Shown here: in pieces, positions 10,805 through 22,913 of the stretch
How the letters are laid out: each line of letters begins with the position of its first letter
How positions within the stretch are numbered: the first letter of the stretch is position 1
Origin: Drosophila persimilis
Taxonomy: Eukaryota > Arthropoda > Insecta > Diptera > Drosophilidae
Length of the DNA: 64,000 bases
Reading direction: 5' to 3'
Assembly: GCF_003286085.1 (NCBI RefSeq)
Contig: NW_020825321.1
Coordinates: 744,001-808,000 of the forward strand
The notes under the pieces: generated by a model
The model's input: only the letters and a program-made list of their open reading frames with translations
The model's database searches: none
What the model was told of the DNA's origin: nothing
Program-made: the position numbers and the translations under genes

Positions 10805-11153
10805 AACTACAAAGAGAGTGAAAGCTCTCTAACTACAATTGCCCACTCGGAGAACGGCTTCGTTTTCATGCTAGGGCGGCGTAATCTCGTCTCCGCTCAA
10901 CAAGAACATTCTTCGTTTGCATGTCGACGAAATAACAGCGACAATCAAGCAATCAATCAAGCCGGCCGCGCTTAAACCCGTATTACCCATTAAACTGTAC
11001 CCTATACGCGATTACGATTAAAGTTTAAGTTGATTGAAGTCCAAATGAATAAATCTCAAATTTTCTACATCGTGTAGTACATTATTAAACGCAAAGAGTC
11101 CCCAGAGCATTTTCTGCTCAGCATTGAAATCTCGTATCGAGGATTTCACAACA
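10793..11153 (+). repeat. Pao 3' LTR (copy A, 361 bp)
   Basis: TGGACGGG...TTCACAACA, with the same 10-bp deletion near the start as 2302-2662. It is followed by CTTAC. Confidence 0.86.
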
Positions 11154-12824
11154 CTTACAAAGCATTCCATTGTGCCACCCTCAACCTCAACTTCCTCTTC
11201 CTCATCTTCTCGTCCTGCTTCCACCTCTCCAAAAAACTAACTTCTCTCTTAGTAACTTATCAAAATATTAGAGGCTTACGTAGGAAGCTCAGCATTCTTT
11301 TCCGGGATAGTGTTGCATTTGCTTCCCACGTTATTGTGTTTACTGAAACCTGGTTAAAGCCGGACATTCTTAGTTCCGAGGTTTTGGCAAGTTAGCACAC
11401 AACTTTTAGAAACACCGTTCGTCCCGAGGTGCAGGAAGGGTTCTGAATGCAGTGGACTCTAACTTCAAGTCGGAACACTTCACAGTCCAGTTTCAACAGG
11501 AACTGGAATTCCTGTGTGTAAAACTGATTCTTCCCGCTTTCGCTATATTCATTACATGTCGTATATTCCACCTTCTTCGGATATGTTTATGTTTATAAGC
11601 AGCATTTGTCCGCTTTAACCGCTGTTTCTTCCCTGCTATCAGATAAAGATCATTTGATACTTCTTGGTGACTTCAACTTGCCAGGAACTGTTTGGTCTTC
11701 GGTAAACGAGTCTAGTAACCTAGTGCCCATGTCACGACCTGACTTTGTTGACGGCTGGCTTTACCTGTCCCTGAAAAATTCCTTGGATCGATTGCTTGAT
11801 CTGTGCTTTGTTTCGGATCCGACCTTAGTGTTGTTAACCCGAGCCCTTCCGCTCACTATACCCGAAGACGCCTACCATACTACTTTCGAACTGTCGCTAG
11901 ATATACGACCAACTGTATTGGTTCGGTCGAGTAGGCTAACTGAACGTGCCCGCTGCTTTCGTAAAGCCAAGTTTGCGAAGCTTAATGTCATCATTAGGGA
12001 TTTTGATTGGTCCGCTTTGTACTTGTGCACTGATGTCATAAAAAGCACAAACATTTTTTACAATGCTGTCGGCACATTTTTTGATTCTTGTGTCCCGCTT
12101 TCTTGCCCGATTAGATCTGGAAAACCCCCTTGGTTTACCAAAGAGTTATACAGCCTTAAAAACTTAAAATCAAGACTTTATAAAAAATTTCAAGTAGTTG
12201 GTTCTCCTACTTCTCACTCTCGCTATGTAACTGATGTAACTGCTCGGTCAAACTTTTCAGTTCTTAATGCACAATGTTATAAGAACTACTTATCTCGATG
12301 CAGGACCCTAAACAGTTTTACTGCTTCGTAAACAGTAAGCGTAGAACGTCCGCACGCACACCCATTCTCGCTATCATTTTGTAATACGTCGGCAAATAAT
12401 GATCAGGCAATTGCCGATCTTTTTGCCCAATTTTTCCAAACCACCTATTCTGAGGAAAGCTACTCTGGTCATCCGTACCCATACGGTTTACCGAGGTCGA
12501 ACGGCATTTTCAGTCCCTTGTTAAATGAATGTTCTTTACTTTATGATCTTCCACTAGTTAAGCCGGTGTTTTCACCGGGTCCAGACGGGGTTCCAGGTTG
12601 TGTACTCAGGTACTGCGCCGAGGCTTTGTGTGGACCCTTGCTTAAACTATTCACCCTGTCCATCGATTCTTCTTGCTTCCCCCGATCTGGAAGGAATCGT
12701 TTATAATTCCTCTCCATAAAAAAGGTAGCAAGTCTGACGCAAAAAATTATAGAGGTATAGCAAAGTTATCCGCTTTTCCCAAAATGTTTGAGAAGGTATT
12801 AACTCCGCACCTGCAACATCTCTG
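11154..12824 (+). mobile_element. Jockey-like LINE fragment (unit 2)
   Basis: Near-identical copy of 2663-4333: the broken endonuclease frame 11254-12331 (LLGDFNLPG; first Met of the open part at 11606), RT start 12518-12824 (SPGPDGVPG, HKKGSK, NYRGIAKLS), and the same abrupt end at the duplication junction. By eye only single-base differences from unit 1. Confidence 0.85.
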
Positions 12825-13679
12825 TGAACACCGGCACGGCGAGCACATAGAATTTGTATCTCGGGAACGGTCAAGGTGGCAAAATAGTGGATAAATCAGG
12901 GAAGGAAGGCAGAGCTACAAATCTACTGCGAAGAATTCGGCCTAGCAATGCAGAAATCCTGGAGAAAGAACTATCGAAGAGAATTCCCAGAGAGACCAGA
13001 TCTTCCAAATCATCTCATTATGCGTAGAACATTATTTTGTATTTGAACTTTCGATTGAGCTTGAAGATTTCTTCTGCTCTTGTGTTTGAGAAGCACGAAC
13101 GTGGATTGATCCTCGATCTTCTTCAGTGGATTGTTTCGATGCCTAACTGAATTACGGCCTTTTCGGGAAAGATTAGATCTTCTGGAAAACTAAAACGTCT
13201 GGTTGATACCGTAACATACAGCTCAATGTAGCGCGGGCTTCCATCAACTTTGACTGATTGAAACGAAAGTAACCGGCGATATCTCAACAGATGATTGTCA
13301 ACATTTTCCCGAATCATCAATCGATACGCATATAAAATGCATTAAGCTGACCTTCTTATTCGATTTTATTCTGACTTTATGTCATGTCACCACACGGGAA
13401 CGGGCGGTCGAACGGAATAAAAAGTATCTGATAGCAGTCTCCTGAATCGAATCTATTTCCCCACCAATTTTCAGCCAAATCGGTTCAGACGTTCTTGAGT
13501 TCAAAATAAATAAGCCTGATTTTCTTTTATAAATAGATAGATAAAAAATAAACATAATTCATTAAAAAGTTGTAGAGCCCCAAATCTATCAGAAAAAGTC
13601 CCCAACTCAATTTGACACCATTTGGCCGGAGCGAGGCTAAGAAGGCTAAGAAGAAGAATAGGCCCCACATAACTCTTAC
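12825..13679. repeat. Segment X, second copy
   Basis: Repeat of 4334-5188 with the same CTTAC end before a Pao 5' LTR. No recognisable coding content. Confidence 0.6.
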
Positions 13680-14050
13680 TGGACGGTTTTCTAAGGGTTA
13701 AAACTACAAAGAGAGTGAAAGCTCTCTAACTACGATTGCCCACTCGGAGAACGGCTTCGTTTTCATGCTAGGGCGGCGTAATCTCGTCTCCGATCAACAA
13801 GAACATTCTTCGTTTGCATGTCGACGAAATCACAGCGACAATCAAGCAATCAATCAAGCCGGCCGCGCTTAAACCCGTATTACCCATTAAACTGTACCCT
13901 ATACGCGATTACAATTAAAGTTTAAGTTGATTGAAGTCCAAATGAATAAATCTCAAATTTTCTACATCGTGTAGTACATTATTAAACGCAAAGAGTCCCC
14001 AGAGCATTTTCTGCTAAACATTGAAATCTCGTATCGAGGATTTCACAACA
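13680..14050 (+). repeat. Pao 5' LTR (copy B, 371 bp)
   Basis: TG..CA ends, nearly identical to 5189-5559. The candidate primer site TGGTGGACCATGGGGG follows directly at 14055. Confidence 0.88.
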
Positions 14051-14598
14051 TTTTTGGTGGACCATGGGGGGAACCGCGTTTAATTCGTACTATTCGCATA
14101 TGATACTACCTCGTTCCGCGTTCAGTTAAATGTACAGATAAAATCATATTTTACCGGCTACAACTGTAAACGGCAAACACAACGCAAACCAACGGTTTAT
14201 CCAGCGGCCACTATCTCTCGCACAAAGCAGGGACAAAGAAGATCGGACGATAACTCTGCGCCTGGACAGTAGCCTCACTGCAGCACACAAAGGGTAACGC
14301 AAGCCGACGGTTAGACAGCAGCCTCTCTCTCGTGCAAAGCAGAGACCAAGAAAGACGACGATCGTTCGGTTGCTGCACATCATCGCTAGACACAAGGCCT
14401 CAACTCACCGCTCACATAAGCACAGTTTCTGCTCTCCGCTCGGACAACACCAACGACTCGCAAGTTCTCTTAAGCTACGCTTTAAGCAAAGAAAAGCACT
14501 CCCGCGTACCAGAGTAATTGTTTCGTTGTGTGTATTTGTACAAGGTCAAAGAGATTGCAACTAAGGGTGAGAAAGGTACATACACATATAACAGCAAC

Positions 14599-16066
14599 AT
14601 GTCAACAGCCGAGTCCCACGACCTCGAAGCCGATCCTCAGGTGGAGATCGACAATCTCAGTGTTATTCAGAAAAATCTCATTGCGAGGGTTAATCAAACG
14701 GTGCGTAATTTCAGAAAGGATGACGAAATTCGGAAAACAAAAGCTTATTTTCAAACGCGCTTACAAACTTTACAACGGTTCTTAGGTGAATTTGAGCAAA
14801 ATCACCAACGTTTACTAATACTTAGATGTCCAAGTACGCATAGTTATGTGTCCAGCGAAGTGGCCTTTCGCTTTGATGAAGACTATACAACGGCATTCAG
14901 CATCATATCAGAGGCCTACGAAAATGTATGTCCAAGAGCACCACCGGTACAGCAGAATCCAGAGCCAGCAAATCCATCTGTATCATCAGTGCAATTGCCC
15001 AAGCTACCAGTACCGACATTTACAGGCAAGTTTGTGGATTGGCCGGCCATTTCACGATGCATTTGTTCAACTCATCCATAACAACCAGAAACTGTCCAAA
15101 GTTCAAAGGTTTCATTTTCTGAAGCAAGCTCTTCCCTCGGATCGCGACGAAGATATTCAGCAGATGGCGCTTGCGGGAAATAACTATGCAACAGCTTGGA
15201 GTCTCGTCGTCTCGTCGTCTCGTCTCGTTGCCACAGTTGACAAAGGAGCAGTCTGCTGATATAAAACATATGCTTAATGTTGCGACGGTTTGTCTCAATG
15301 CTTTCAAGAATCTAGATGTTCAGCATTGGATGGCTCATCATCTCACTTCCAGACTGTCAAGCACGACACTGCAAGCTTGGGAGCGCCATCTCGGTAGCTC
15401 AGCTGAACTTGCCACATTTTCTCAGCTGCAATCATTTCTCAACGACCGTCTCGTCAGCATCGATGTGTTCGAAAATCGAGCCCACTCCACGACGCGGACA
15501 CCTGTGCCGCAGCCTGTCAACCAAAGGCACCCGAAGAAGTCAGTTGGCAACGTAACATACAAGGGCAACAGTTTCCACGCCAAGACTGCTGTTGCCGAAC
15601 ACACTCACTGCCCGCACTGTAGCGACAGTCACAATCTTCGGCATTGTCCGGACCTTCTGTCCAAGGACTGCTTTGCAAGGAAAGCCATCGTCGATCAGGC
15701 AAAGACATGCCTCAACTGTCTGAGCCGTTCCATGGACTTTCAAAATGTACCAGTCAAAGGAACTGCACGCAGTGTGGTCAAAGACACCATACACTGCTCC
15801 ATTTCCCAACTCCTGCTCAGGTGGCTACGCACCCTCACGCAGCCTTCCATAGCGCTCGTTCCGGTAACTCCTGGCAGTATACAACAAGCGACTCGTCTGG
15901 CAGGGCTACACCTACGCAGCTCTACGCTAGGACCCCACTTCCTACCCAGAGCACTGCACAGCCTCTCCCAGTGGTTCCCAACACTAGTTCCGGTGGTCAT
16001 CCACAGTCTGCAGCGACCGACTCGTCTGTGAGAACACAGTCTGCGCAAACTTTGTACTACCATTGA
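14599..16066 (+). pseudogene. Pao gag, three frameshifts (copy B)
   Basis: The start is at ATG 14599 as in copy A, with the same two frame changes at about 15054 and 15205. A third lesion, loss of one C at about 15731, sends the sequence between the two zinc-cluster regions into another frame: the first cluster (CPHCSDSHNLRHC) is in the frame beginning 15171, while the last (HGLSKC...CTQCGQRHH) is in the frame of 15644-16066. Copy A does not have this third lesion. Confidence 0.87.
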
Positions 16067-16079
16067 TACTGCGTTTATA

Positions 16080-16796
16080 CTTAAAACGCTTACCTCGCAA
16101 TTACCGTCACAATCCATCAAATTGCAGCAATGTCCGTATTTGAACGGAATAGAACTCGCCGATCCCAGGTTCTACAAATCACAACGGATTGATCTTCTGC
16201 TGGGAGCGGACGTAATCCCACAGATCCTGCTTTCAGATATCCGCAGAGGAAAGGAGAATCAACCAATTGCACAGCACACCCAGCTTGGCTGGATAGTCTT
16301 TGGTCGAGCCACTACCACACGCTCACACGCTGTCACCATTAGATGTCACCACAACAGGCTAGAGAATCTCGTCCAGAAATTCTTCGAAATGGAGCATCTC
16401 GGTTCTGCAAAACAGCTCACACCAGAAGAGCGATGGTGCGAGGAGCATTTTAAACGAACTCACATCCGTCAACGGAACGGCAAGTATTTGGTGCGGTTAC
16501 CACTTAAGCGTTTGTTTGACCCTTCGCAGGTTCTAGGCAAGTCACGTCAAATCGCAATTAATCGATTCCAAATGCTTCAACGAAGATTCCAACGGCAGCC
16601 GGAGCTGACCAAAGTAACAACCAAGGAGCAGCAGCATTGCATCATTAGCAAGAAAAATGGAATCGAGTCCACATGTTGCACCTTGGCTCATCACGCAGTA
16701 TTTAAGGAGGAAAGTGTCACGCCTCCTGTAAAACGACAAACGGAAAGTCGCTCATTGACGTCCTATGCACCGGACCAGCGCTCCAAAACGATCTAG
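16080..16796 (+). pseudogene. Pao protease remnant and RT N-terminal part (copy B)
   Basis: Same layout as 7590-8357 (LLLGADVIPQIL, QLGWIVFGR, HHAVFKEESVT), but with 51 bp removed after QRQPEL at 16608. The loss is in frame (17 codons) and lies between two TG dinucleotides, a microhomology deletion. The protease catalytic half is absent here too. Confidence 0.84.
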
Positions 16797-17552
16797 CCGG
16801 CGTGGTCCTGAATTGGCGTTTCCATCGTTTTGTTTTTTGCTGCCGACATTCAGAAGATGTATAAATGCATTGACATGAATGCAGAGGATTCGCAATATCA
16901 ACGTATCTTTTGGCATGACGAACACAACCAGGTAGCTGAGTATTTTCTCAACACAGTTACGTTTTTAACCGCTTCAGCTCTTTACACAGCCATTCGCGTC
17001 ATACATCAACTGGCGCAGGATGAACGCGACCGATGCCCACTCGCGGAAAGGGTCCTTCGACATGAAATATACGTTGATGATGTACAAAGCGGATCTTCCA
17101 CGCGCGAAGGAGAATTAGAAATTCAAAATCAATTGATCGGAGCCTTACGATCAGCAGGAATGGAACTTCGAAAGTGGTCTGCGAATGACGCTTCTCTGCT
17201 ACAAGACATACCTCCAGACCATTTATCTCGTAAGACATTATTAGAGTTTGAGTACCAAGATCCCGTTAAAACCTTAGGTCTCTATTGGCATCCACATCAA
17301 GACTATTTTGGGTTCAAGATAAACTTTGAAATCAGTCACGCACATACTAAACGTTCTTTACTTTCCACAGTCGCCCGACTGTACGACCCCTTAGGTTTCA
17401 TTACGCCCTGTGTCATGACAGCGAAGGCGATACTCAAGGACTCATGGATGGCCCGCATCAAACGCAACGATGGCAGCCTAGCACAACTAGACTGGGATGA
17501 ACCGCTGCCAACCGAACTGCTTGATAGATGGCAGGGATTCATACAGAACTAG
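16797..17552 (+). pseudogene. Pao RT palm and peptidase A17 (copy B)
   Basis: Contains AADIQKMYKCI and EIYVDDVQSG, then A17. An extra T in a T-run at about 16836 changes the frame just before AADIQ. Amino-acid differences from copy A (for example LDWDEPL for LDLDEPL, HQDYF for HQNYF) mark this as an older-diverged unit. It ends at the shared TAG, 17550-17552. Confidence 0.85.
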
Positions 17553-17819
17553 CCATATGTCGAGCAAATTCAAGTACCACGATGGCTGCGCTTCAACATT
17601 CACGAGCTTGCGTCATTACAGCTACATGTTTTCTGCGATGGATCATCACTGGCGTATGCAGCATGTGCATATATTCGTGCAGAACTACCAAACGGAAAGA
17701 TTCAAACTCATTTGATAGCTGCACGCAGTCGAGTCACACCCACGAAACCGATCACAATTCCACGAGTCGAACTTTCGGGTGCGCTGCTGGCAGTTAAACT
17801 GGCAAACTGGATATCGACA
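17553..17819 (+). pseudogene. Pao RNase H region (copy B)
   Basis: As at 622-888 and 9113-9379: FCDGSSLAY and PRVELSGALLAVKLA, truncated by the TGA at 17820. Confidence 0.72.
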
Positions 17820-18009
17820 TGACTATAATCGAGGAGAAACCATCAGTTTTGTTCCAAAATGCTGTGCAAGTCTCGGAGGCTCCAGAAACCTTCATCCAAA
17901 ACTCTTCCTCATACGACAGGTTAATATCAGTCATGGCATATGTTCTACGTTTTATACACAACATTCAAGCCAAAGGTGAGAGGAGCTCGACAACGCTTTA
18001 ATTCATCTC

Positions 18010-18714
18010 GTGCGCAGCATTCAACAGGAGGTCTACGCGACAGAAATATTGAGGTTGAAGAGAAACAAGGCACTATCGGGCACACACAAACTGTGTCAAT
18101 TATCCCCATTTCTAGATGACCAACAAATTCTACGAGTCAGAGGTCGACTGCGAAACGCAATGCACCTTCCAATAAGCCAGCGACAACCAATGATCATTCC
18201 CAATCATCATCATTTTACCGATCTCGTCGTGCGTAATGCCCATCGTCTCGCACTCCACGGTGGCACCGAATTAACGCTGGCCACTATTCGACACAAGTTA
18301 TGGATAGTCAACGAAAAACAAACTGTCAAACTCATTCTTCGACAATGCGTCCGATGTTTTCGTCACCGACCGAAACCAGCAGCACAATTGATGGCCGATC
18401 TTCCCCTACATAGAGTCAATCCGCCAACTCGTGCATTCATCGCCACCGGAGTGGACTATACATGCGCGTTCGAAATTCAAGCATCCAGATTCCGTGGACA
18501 CACAAACTACAAGGCGTATATCGCAGTTTTCATCTGTTTGGCGGTCACGGGCTTAACCACCGAACACTTTCTCATGGCTCTACAACGTTTCATCGCGCGT
18601 CGGGGCTACTGTCAACACATGTATAGCGACTGCGGCACGAACTTCATTGGTGCCGACCGGGCTCTTCAAACCTGGCAAATACATTTAAACCAAGAGAGCT
18701 ACCCACAACTGTAA
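18010..18714 (+). pseudogene. Pao integrase H2C2 and core (copy B)
   Basis: Translation identical to the other two copies, with the same frame break before the catalytic Glu. Confidence 0.88.
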
Positions 18715-19331
18715 TACCTGTTTTAGCGGCCCGAAACGTCCAATGGCATTTTAATCCACCGCATAGTCCTAATTTCGGAGGCCTTTGGGAGGCAAATGTA
18801 AAGTCTGTCAAAACACATCTCTATCGAGCCTTTTCAGGATATAAAATGACCTATGAACAACTTGCTACCGTGCTAACACAAATTGAAGCCTGTTTAAATT
18901 CCAGGCCATTATGTCCACTAAGCGCTGAGCCGGAGGACCTAGCTGTCCTCACCCCGGCACATTTTCTTATTGGAGATTCATTATTAGCTCCGCCGGATGT
19001 AACGACAAGGGATGTTCCACTCACAGTCCAATTTCTGGAAGGACAGAAAATGATCCGGCAATTTTGGAAGCGTTGGAGTTCGGATTGGCTATCACATCTT
19101 CAAGCCCGTCCAAAGTGGCGACATGAAACCGACAATCTACAAGTCAGCGATCTAGTAATTGTCAAGGATGACCGACTGCCACCCAACGAGTGGAAACAGG
19201 GAAGGATAATAGAAGTTCACCCTGGAGCTGACAGTTTAGTCAGAGTCGCAACCGTGAAAACAGCATCAGGCGTATACAAACGATCGGTCTCTAAACTATG
19301 TCGGCTACCGTTGCCACTTACCTCAGAATAA
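18713..19331 (+). pseudogene. Pao integrase C-terminal part, full end (copy B)
   Basis: Carries GLWEANVKS, ACLNSRPL, PAHFLIGD and the whole C-terminal domain (DUF5641-like): PKWRHETDNLQVSDLVIVKDD, EWKQGRIIEVHPGADSLVR, and ends LPLPLTSE at TAA 19329-19331. This is the undeleted form that shows what copies 0 and A have lost. Confidence 0.88.
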
Positions 19332-19427
19332 TCCTACCACCGTTGCTAGCTCCTTTCGAACATACATGTACCATACGAACACTTTATTTTTTCACAGAGC
19401 ATTCACATGTGACATCCTTTGGTTTCT

Positions 19428-19455
19428 AATACTGGTCCCAGTATTGGGGGCGGCA
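19428..19455 (+). promoter_or_regulatory. Pao polypurine tract with palindrome (copy B)
   Basis: Palindrome AATACTGG-TC-CCAGTATT at 19428-19445 followed by GGGGGCGGCA and the LTR at 19456. Confidence 0.6.
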
Positions 19456-19826
19456 TGGACGGTTTTCTAAGGGTTAAAACTACAAAGAGAGTGAAAGCTC
19501 TCTAACTACGATTGCCCACTCGGAGAACGGCTTCGTTTTCATGCTAGGGCGGCGTAATCTCGTCTCCGATCAACAAGAACATTCTTCGTTTGCATGTCGA
19601 CGAAATCACAGCGAAAATCAAGCAATCAATCAAGCCGGCCGCGCTTAAACCCGTATTACCCATTAAACTGTACCATATACGCGATTACGATTAAAGTTTA
19701 AGTTGATTGAAGTCCAAATAAATAAATCTCAAATTTTCTACATCGTGTAGTACATTATTAAACGCAAAGAGTCCCCAGAGCATTTTCTGCTCAGCATTGA
19801 AATCTCGTATCGAGGATTTCACAACA
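19456..19826 (+). repeat. Pao 3' LTR (copy B, 371 bp)
   Basis: Full-length LTR, TGGACGGTTTTC...TTCACAACA, followed by CTTAC. Confidence 0.88.
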
Positions 19827-22110
19827 CTTACAAAGCATTCCATTGTGCCACCCTCAACCTCAACTTCCTCTTCCTCATCTTCTCGTCCTGCTTCCACCTC
19901 TCCAAAAAACTAACTTCTCTCTTAGTAACTTATCAAAATATTAGAGGCTTACGTAGTAAGCTCAGCATTCTTTTCCGGGATAGTGTTGCATTTGCTTACT
20001 GCGTTATTGTGTTTACTGAAACCTGGTTAAAGCCGGAAATTCTTAGTTCCGAGGTTTTGGCAGGTTAGCACACAACTTTTAGAAACACCGTTCGTCTCGA
20101 GGTGCAGGAAGGGTTCTGAGTGCAGTGGACTCTAACTTCAAGTCGGAACACTTCACAGTCCAGTTTCAACAGGAACTGGAATTCCTGTGTGTAAAACTGA
20201 TTCTTCCCGCTTTCGCTATATTCATTACATGCTCGTATATTCCACCTTCTTCGGATATGTTTATGTTTATAAGCAGCATTTGTCCGCTTTAACCGCTGTT
20301 TCTTCCCTGCTATCAGATAAAGATCATTTGATACTTCTTGGTGACTTCAACTTGCCAGGAACTGTTTGGTCTTCGGTAAACGAGTCTAGTAACCTAGTGC
20401 CCATGTCACGACATGACTTTGTTGACGGCTGGCTTTACCTGTCCCTGAAAAATTCCTTGGATCGATTGCTTGATCTGTGCTTTGTTTCGGATCCGACCTT
20501 AGTGTTGTTAACCCGAGCCCTTCCGCTCACTATACCCGAAGACGCCTACCATACTACTTTCGAACTGTCGCTAGATATACGACCAACTGTATTGGTTCGG
20601 TCGAGTAGGCTAACTGAACGTGCCCGCTGCTTTCGTAAAGCCAAGTTTGCGAAGCTTAATGTCATCATTAGGGATTTTGATTGGTCCGCTTTGTACTTGT
20701 GCACTGATGTCATAAAAAGCACAAACATTTTTTACAATGCTGTCGGCACATTTTTTTTTGATTCTTGTGTCCCGCTTTCTTGCCCGATTAGATCTGGAAA
20801 ACCCCCTTGGTTTACCAAAGAGTTATACAGCCTTAAAAACTTAAAATCAAGACTTTATAAAAAATTTCAAGTAGTTGGTTCTCTTACTTCTCACTCTCGC
20901 TATGTAACTGATGTAACTGCTCGGTCAAACTTTTCAGTTCTTAATGCACAATGCTATAAGAACTACTTATCTCGATGCAGGACCCTAAACAGTTTTACTG
21001 CTTCGTAAACAGTAAGCGTAGAAAGTCCGCACGCACACCCATTCTCGCTATCATTTTGTAATACGTCGGCAAATAATGATCAGGCAATTGCCGATCTTTT
21101 TGCCCAATTTTTCCAAACCACCTATTCTGAGGAAAGCTACTCTGGTCATCCGTACCCATACGGTTTACCGAGGTCGAACGGCATTTTAAGTCCCTTGTTA
21201 AATGAATGTTCTTTACTTTATGATCTTCCACTAGTTAAGCCGGTGTTTTCACCGGGTCCAGACGGGGTTCCAGGTTGTGTACTCAGGTACTGCGCCGAGG
21301 CTTTGTGTGGACCCTTGCTTAAACTATTCACCCTGTCCATCGATTCTTCTTGCTTCCCCCGATCTGGAAGGAATCGTTTATAATTCCTCTCCATAAAAAA
21401 GGTAGCAAGTCTGACTCAAAAAATTATAGAGGTATAGCAAAGTTATCCGCTTTTCCCAAAATGTTTGAGAAGGTATTAACTCCGCACTTGCAACATCTCT
21501 GCAAGTCACTTATATCTCCAACTCAGCATGGATTTATAAGGCGGCGATTAACCACCACGAACTTGTTAGAGTTTACCTCTTTCATTATTAAAAACATTCA
21601 AGGTAACTTACAGACTTTAGTAAAGCATTCGACTCTGTAAACCATTCCCTTTTAGTGCATAAACTTGACCTTTTAGGGTTTTCGCCCAACCTCCTGAGAT
21701 GGATTTCTATCTATCTTTGTTCCAGGTCTCAAAGAGTCCTCTTCAAAAACTCCCTCTCTTCACCAGTAAAGGTTTCTTCGGAAGTACCAAAGGGCAGCCA
21801 TCTAGTCCCCTTACTCTTCACACTCTTTATTAATGACTTGTCTTCGGTATTAACATACTCTCGAGTACTTACATACATATGTATGTGGATGATGTTAAAC
21901 TCTGTGTCCAGTATAAGGACATTTCATTTCATTCTCGCTTGCAATCCGATCTCAATAACTTTCAGTCATGATGTTGCGCAAACTTGTTACACCTTAATGC
22001 CTCGAAATGCAAAGTTATGACATTTCATCGTTCTAGCCCCTTGTTAGCTCCCTATTTGGCTGTTCTCTTGAGAGAATTACCCTGGTGGATGATCTGGGTG
22101 TTATTGGTGT
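19827..22110 (+). mobile_element. Jockey-like LINE fragment, longer (unit 3)
   Basis: Same LINE as units 1-2, but it does not jump to segment X. It continues through the RT: endonuclease linker frame 20187-21008, RT start 21195-21480, then HLCKSLISPTQHGFIRRRLTTTN, and a palm box at 21880-21895 (YVDD in the frame TAT-GTG-GAT-GAT). About 20 bases around the DVIYTDFSKAFDS box are reduced at 21615 (compare 25040), so motif A is damaged. It ends at about 22110 in a junction with Pao integrase sequence. Confidence 0.85.
21350..22020 (+). pseudogene. LINE RT domain, broken (unit 3)
   Basis: Two frames: 21350-21640 (FIIPLHKKGSKSDSKNY, NYRGIAKLS, HGFIRRRLTTTNLLEF) and 21655-22020 (HKLDLLGFSPNLLRWISIYL, SSPVKVSSEVPKGSHLVPLLFTLFINDL). 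The catalytic YxDD is present at about 21885 in a third frame. The first catalytic Asp is lost in a small deletion at about 21615. Confidence 0.82.
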
Positions 22111-22177
22111 CATTGGTGCCGACCGGGCTCTTCGAACCTGGCATATACATTTAAACCAAGAGAGCTACCCACAACTG

Positions 22178-22796
22178 TAATACCTGTTTTAGCGGCCCGA
22201 AACGTCCAATGGCATTTTAATCCACCGCATAGTCCTAATTTCGGAGGCCTTTGGGAGGCAAATGTAAAGACTGTCAAAACATATCTCTATCGAGCCTTTT
22301 CAGGATATAAAATGACCTACGAACAACTTGCTACCGTGCTAACACAAATTGAAGCCTGTTTAAATTCCAGGCCATTATGTCCACTAAGCGCTGAGCCGGA
22401 GGACCTAGCTGTCCTCACCCCGGCACATTTTCTTATTGGAGATTCATTATTAGCTCCGCCGGATGTAACGACAAGGGATGTTCCACTCAAGTCAAATTTC
22501 TGGAAGGACAGAAAATGATCCGGCAATTTTGGAAGCGTTGGAGTTCGGATTGGCTATCACATATTCAAGCCCATCCAAAGTGGCGACATGAAACCGACAA
22601 TCTACAAGTCAGCGATCTAGTAATTGTCAAGGATGACCGACTGCCACCCAACGAGTGGAAACAGGGAAGGATAATAGAAGTTCACCCTGGAGCTGACAGT
22701 TTAGTCAGAGTCGCAACCGTGAAAACAGCATCAGGCGTATACAAACGATCGGTCTCTAAACTATGTCGGCTACCGTTGCCACTTACCTCAGAATAA
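22178..22796 (+). pseudogene. Pao integrase C-terminal part (copy C)
   Basis: GLWEANVKT, NSRPLCPLSAEPEDL and PAHFLIGD in one frame to 22518. A one-base loss at about 22489 (CACTCAAGTCAAATTT for CACTCACAGTCCAATTT) shifts the frame. The rest, with the intact C-terminal domain ending LPLPLTSE, is in the next frame, 22515-22796. Unlike copies 0 and A the C-terminal end is kept. Confidence 0.85.
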
Positions 22797-22913
22797 TCCT
22801 ACCACCGTTGCTAGCTCCTTTCGAACATACATGTACCATACGAACACTTTATTTTTTCACAGAGCATTCACATCCTTTGGTTTCTAATACTGGTCCCAGT
22901 ATTGGGGGCGGCA

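Larger units (their letters stand above)
5189..11153 (+). mobile_element. BEL/Pao LTR retrotransposon, copy A (both LTRs)
   Basis: A complete but dead element of 5965 bp: LTR 5189-5559, primer site, gag, degenerate pol, LTR 10793-11153. It is flanked by 5-bp direct repeats CTTAC (5184-5188 and 11154-11158), fitting the short duplications BEL/Pao integrases make. It spans the period boundary of the array, so it shares its right half with copy 0 and its left half with copy B. Confidence 0.92.
13680..19826 (+). mobile_element. BEL/Pao LTR retrotransposon, copy B (both LTRs)
   Basis: 6147-bp element with LTRs 13680-14050 and 19456-19826 and CTTAC on both sides (13675-13679 and 19827-19831). It keeps the full 3' end of pol that copies 0 and A lost, but has its own lesions: one C missing at about 15731 and a 51-bp deletion at 16608. 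Several substitutions separate it from units 1 and 2 in the RT/A17 region. Confidence 0.92.
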
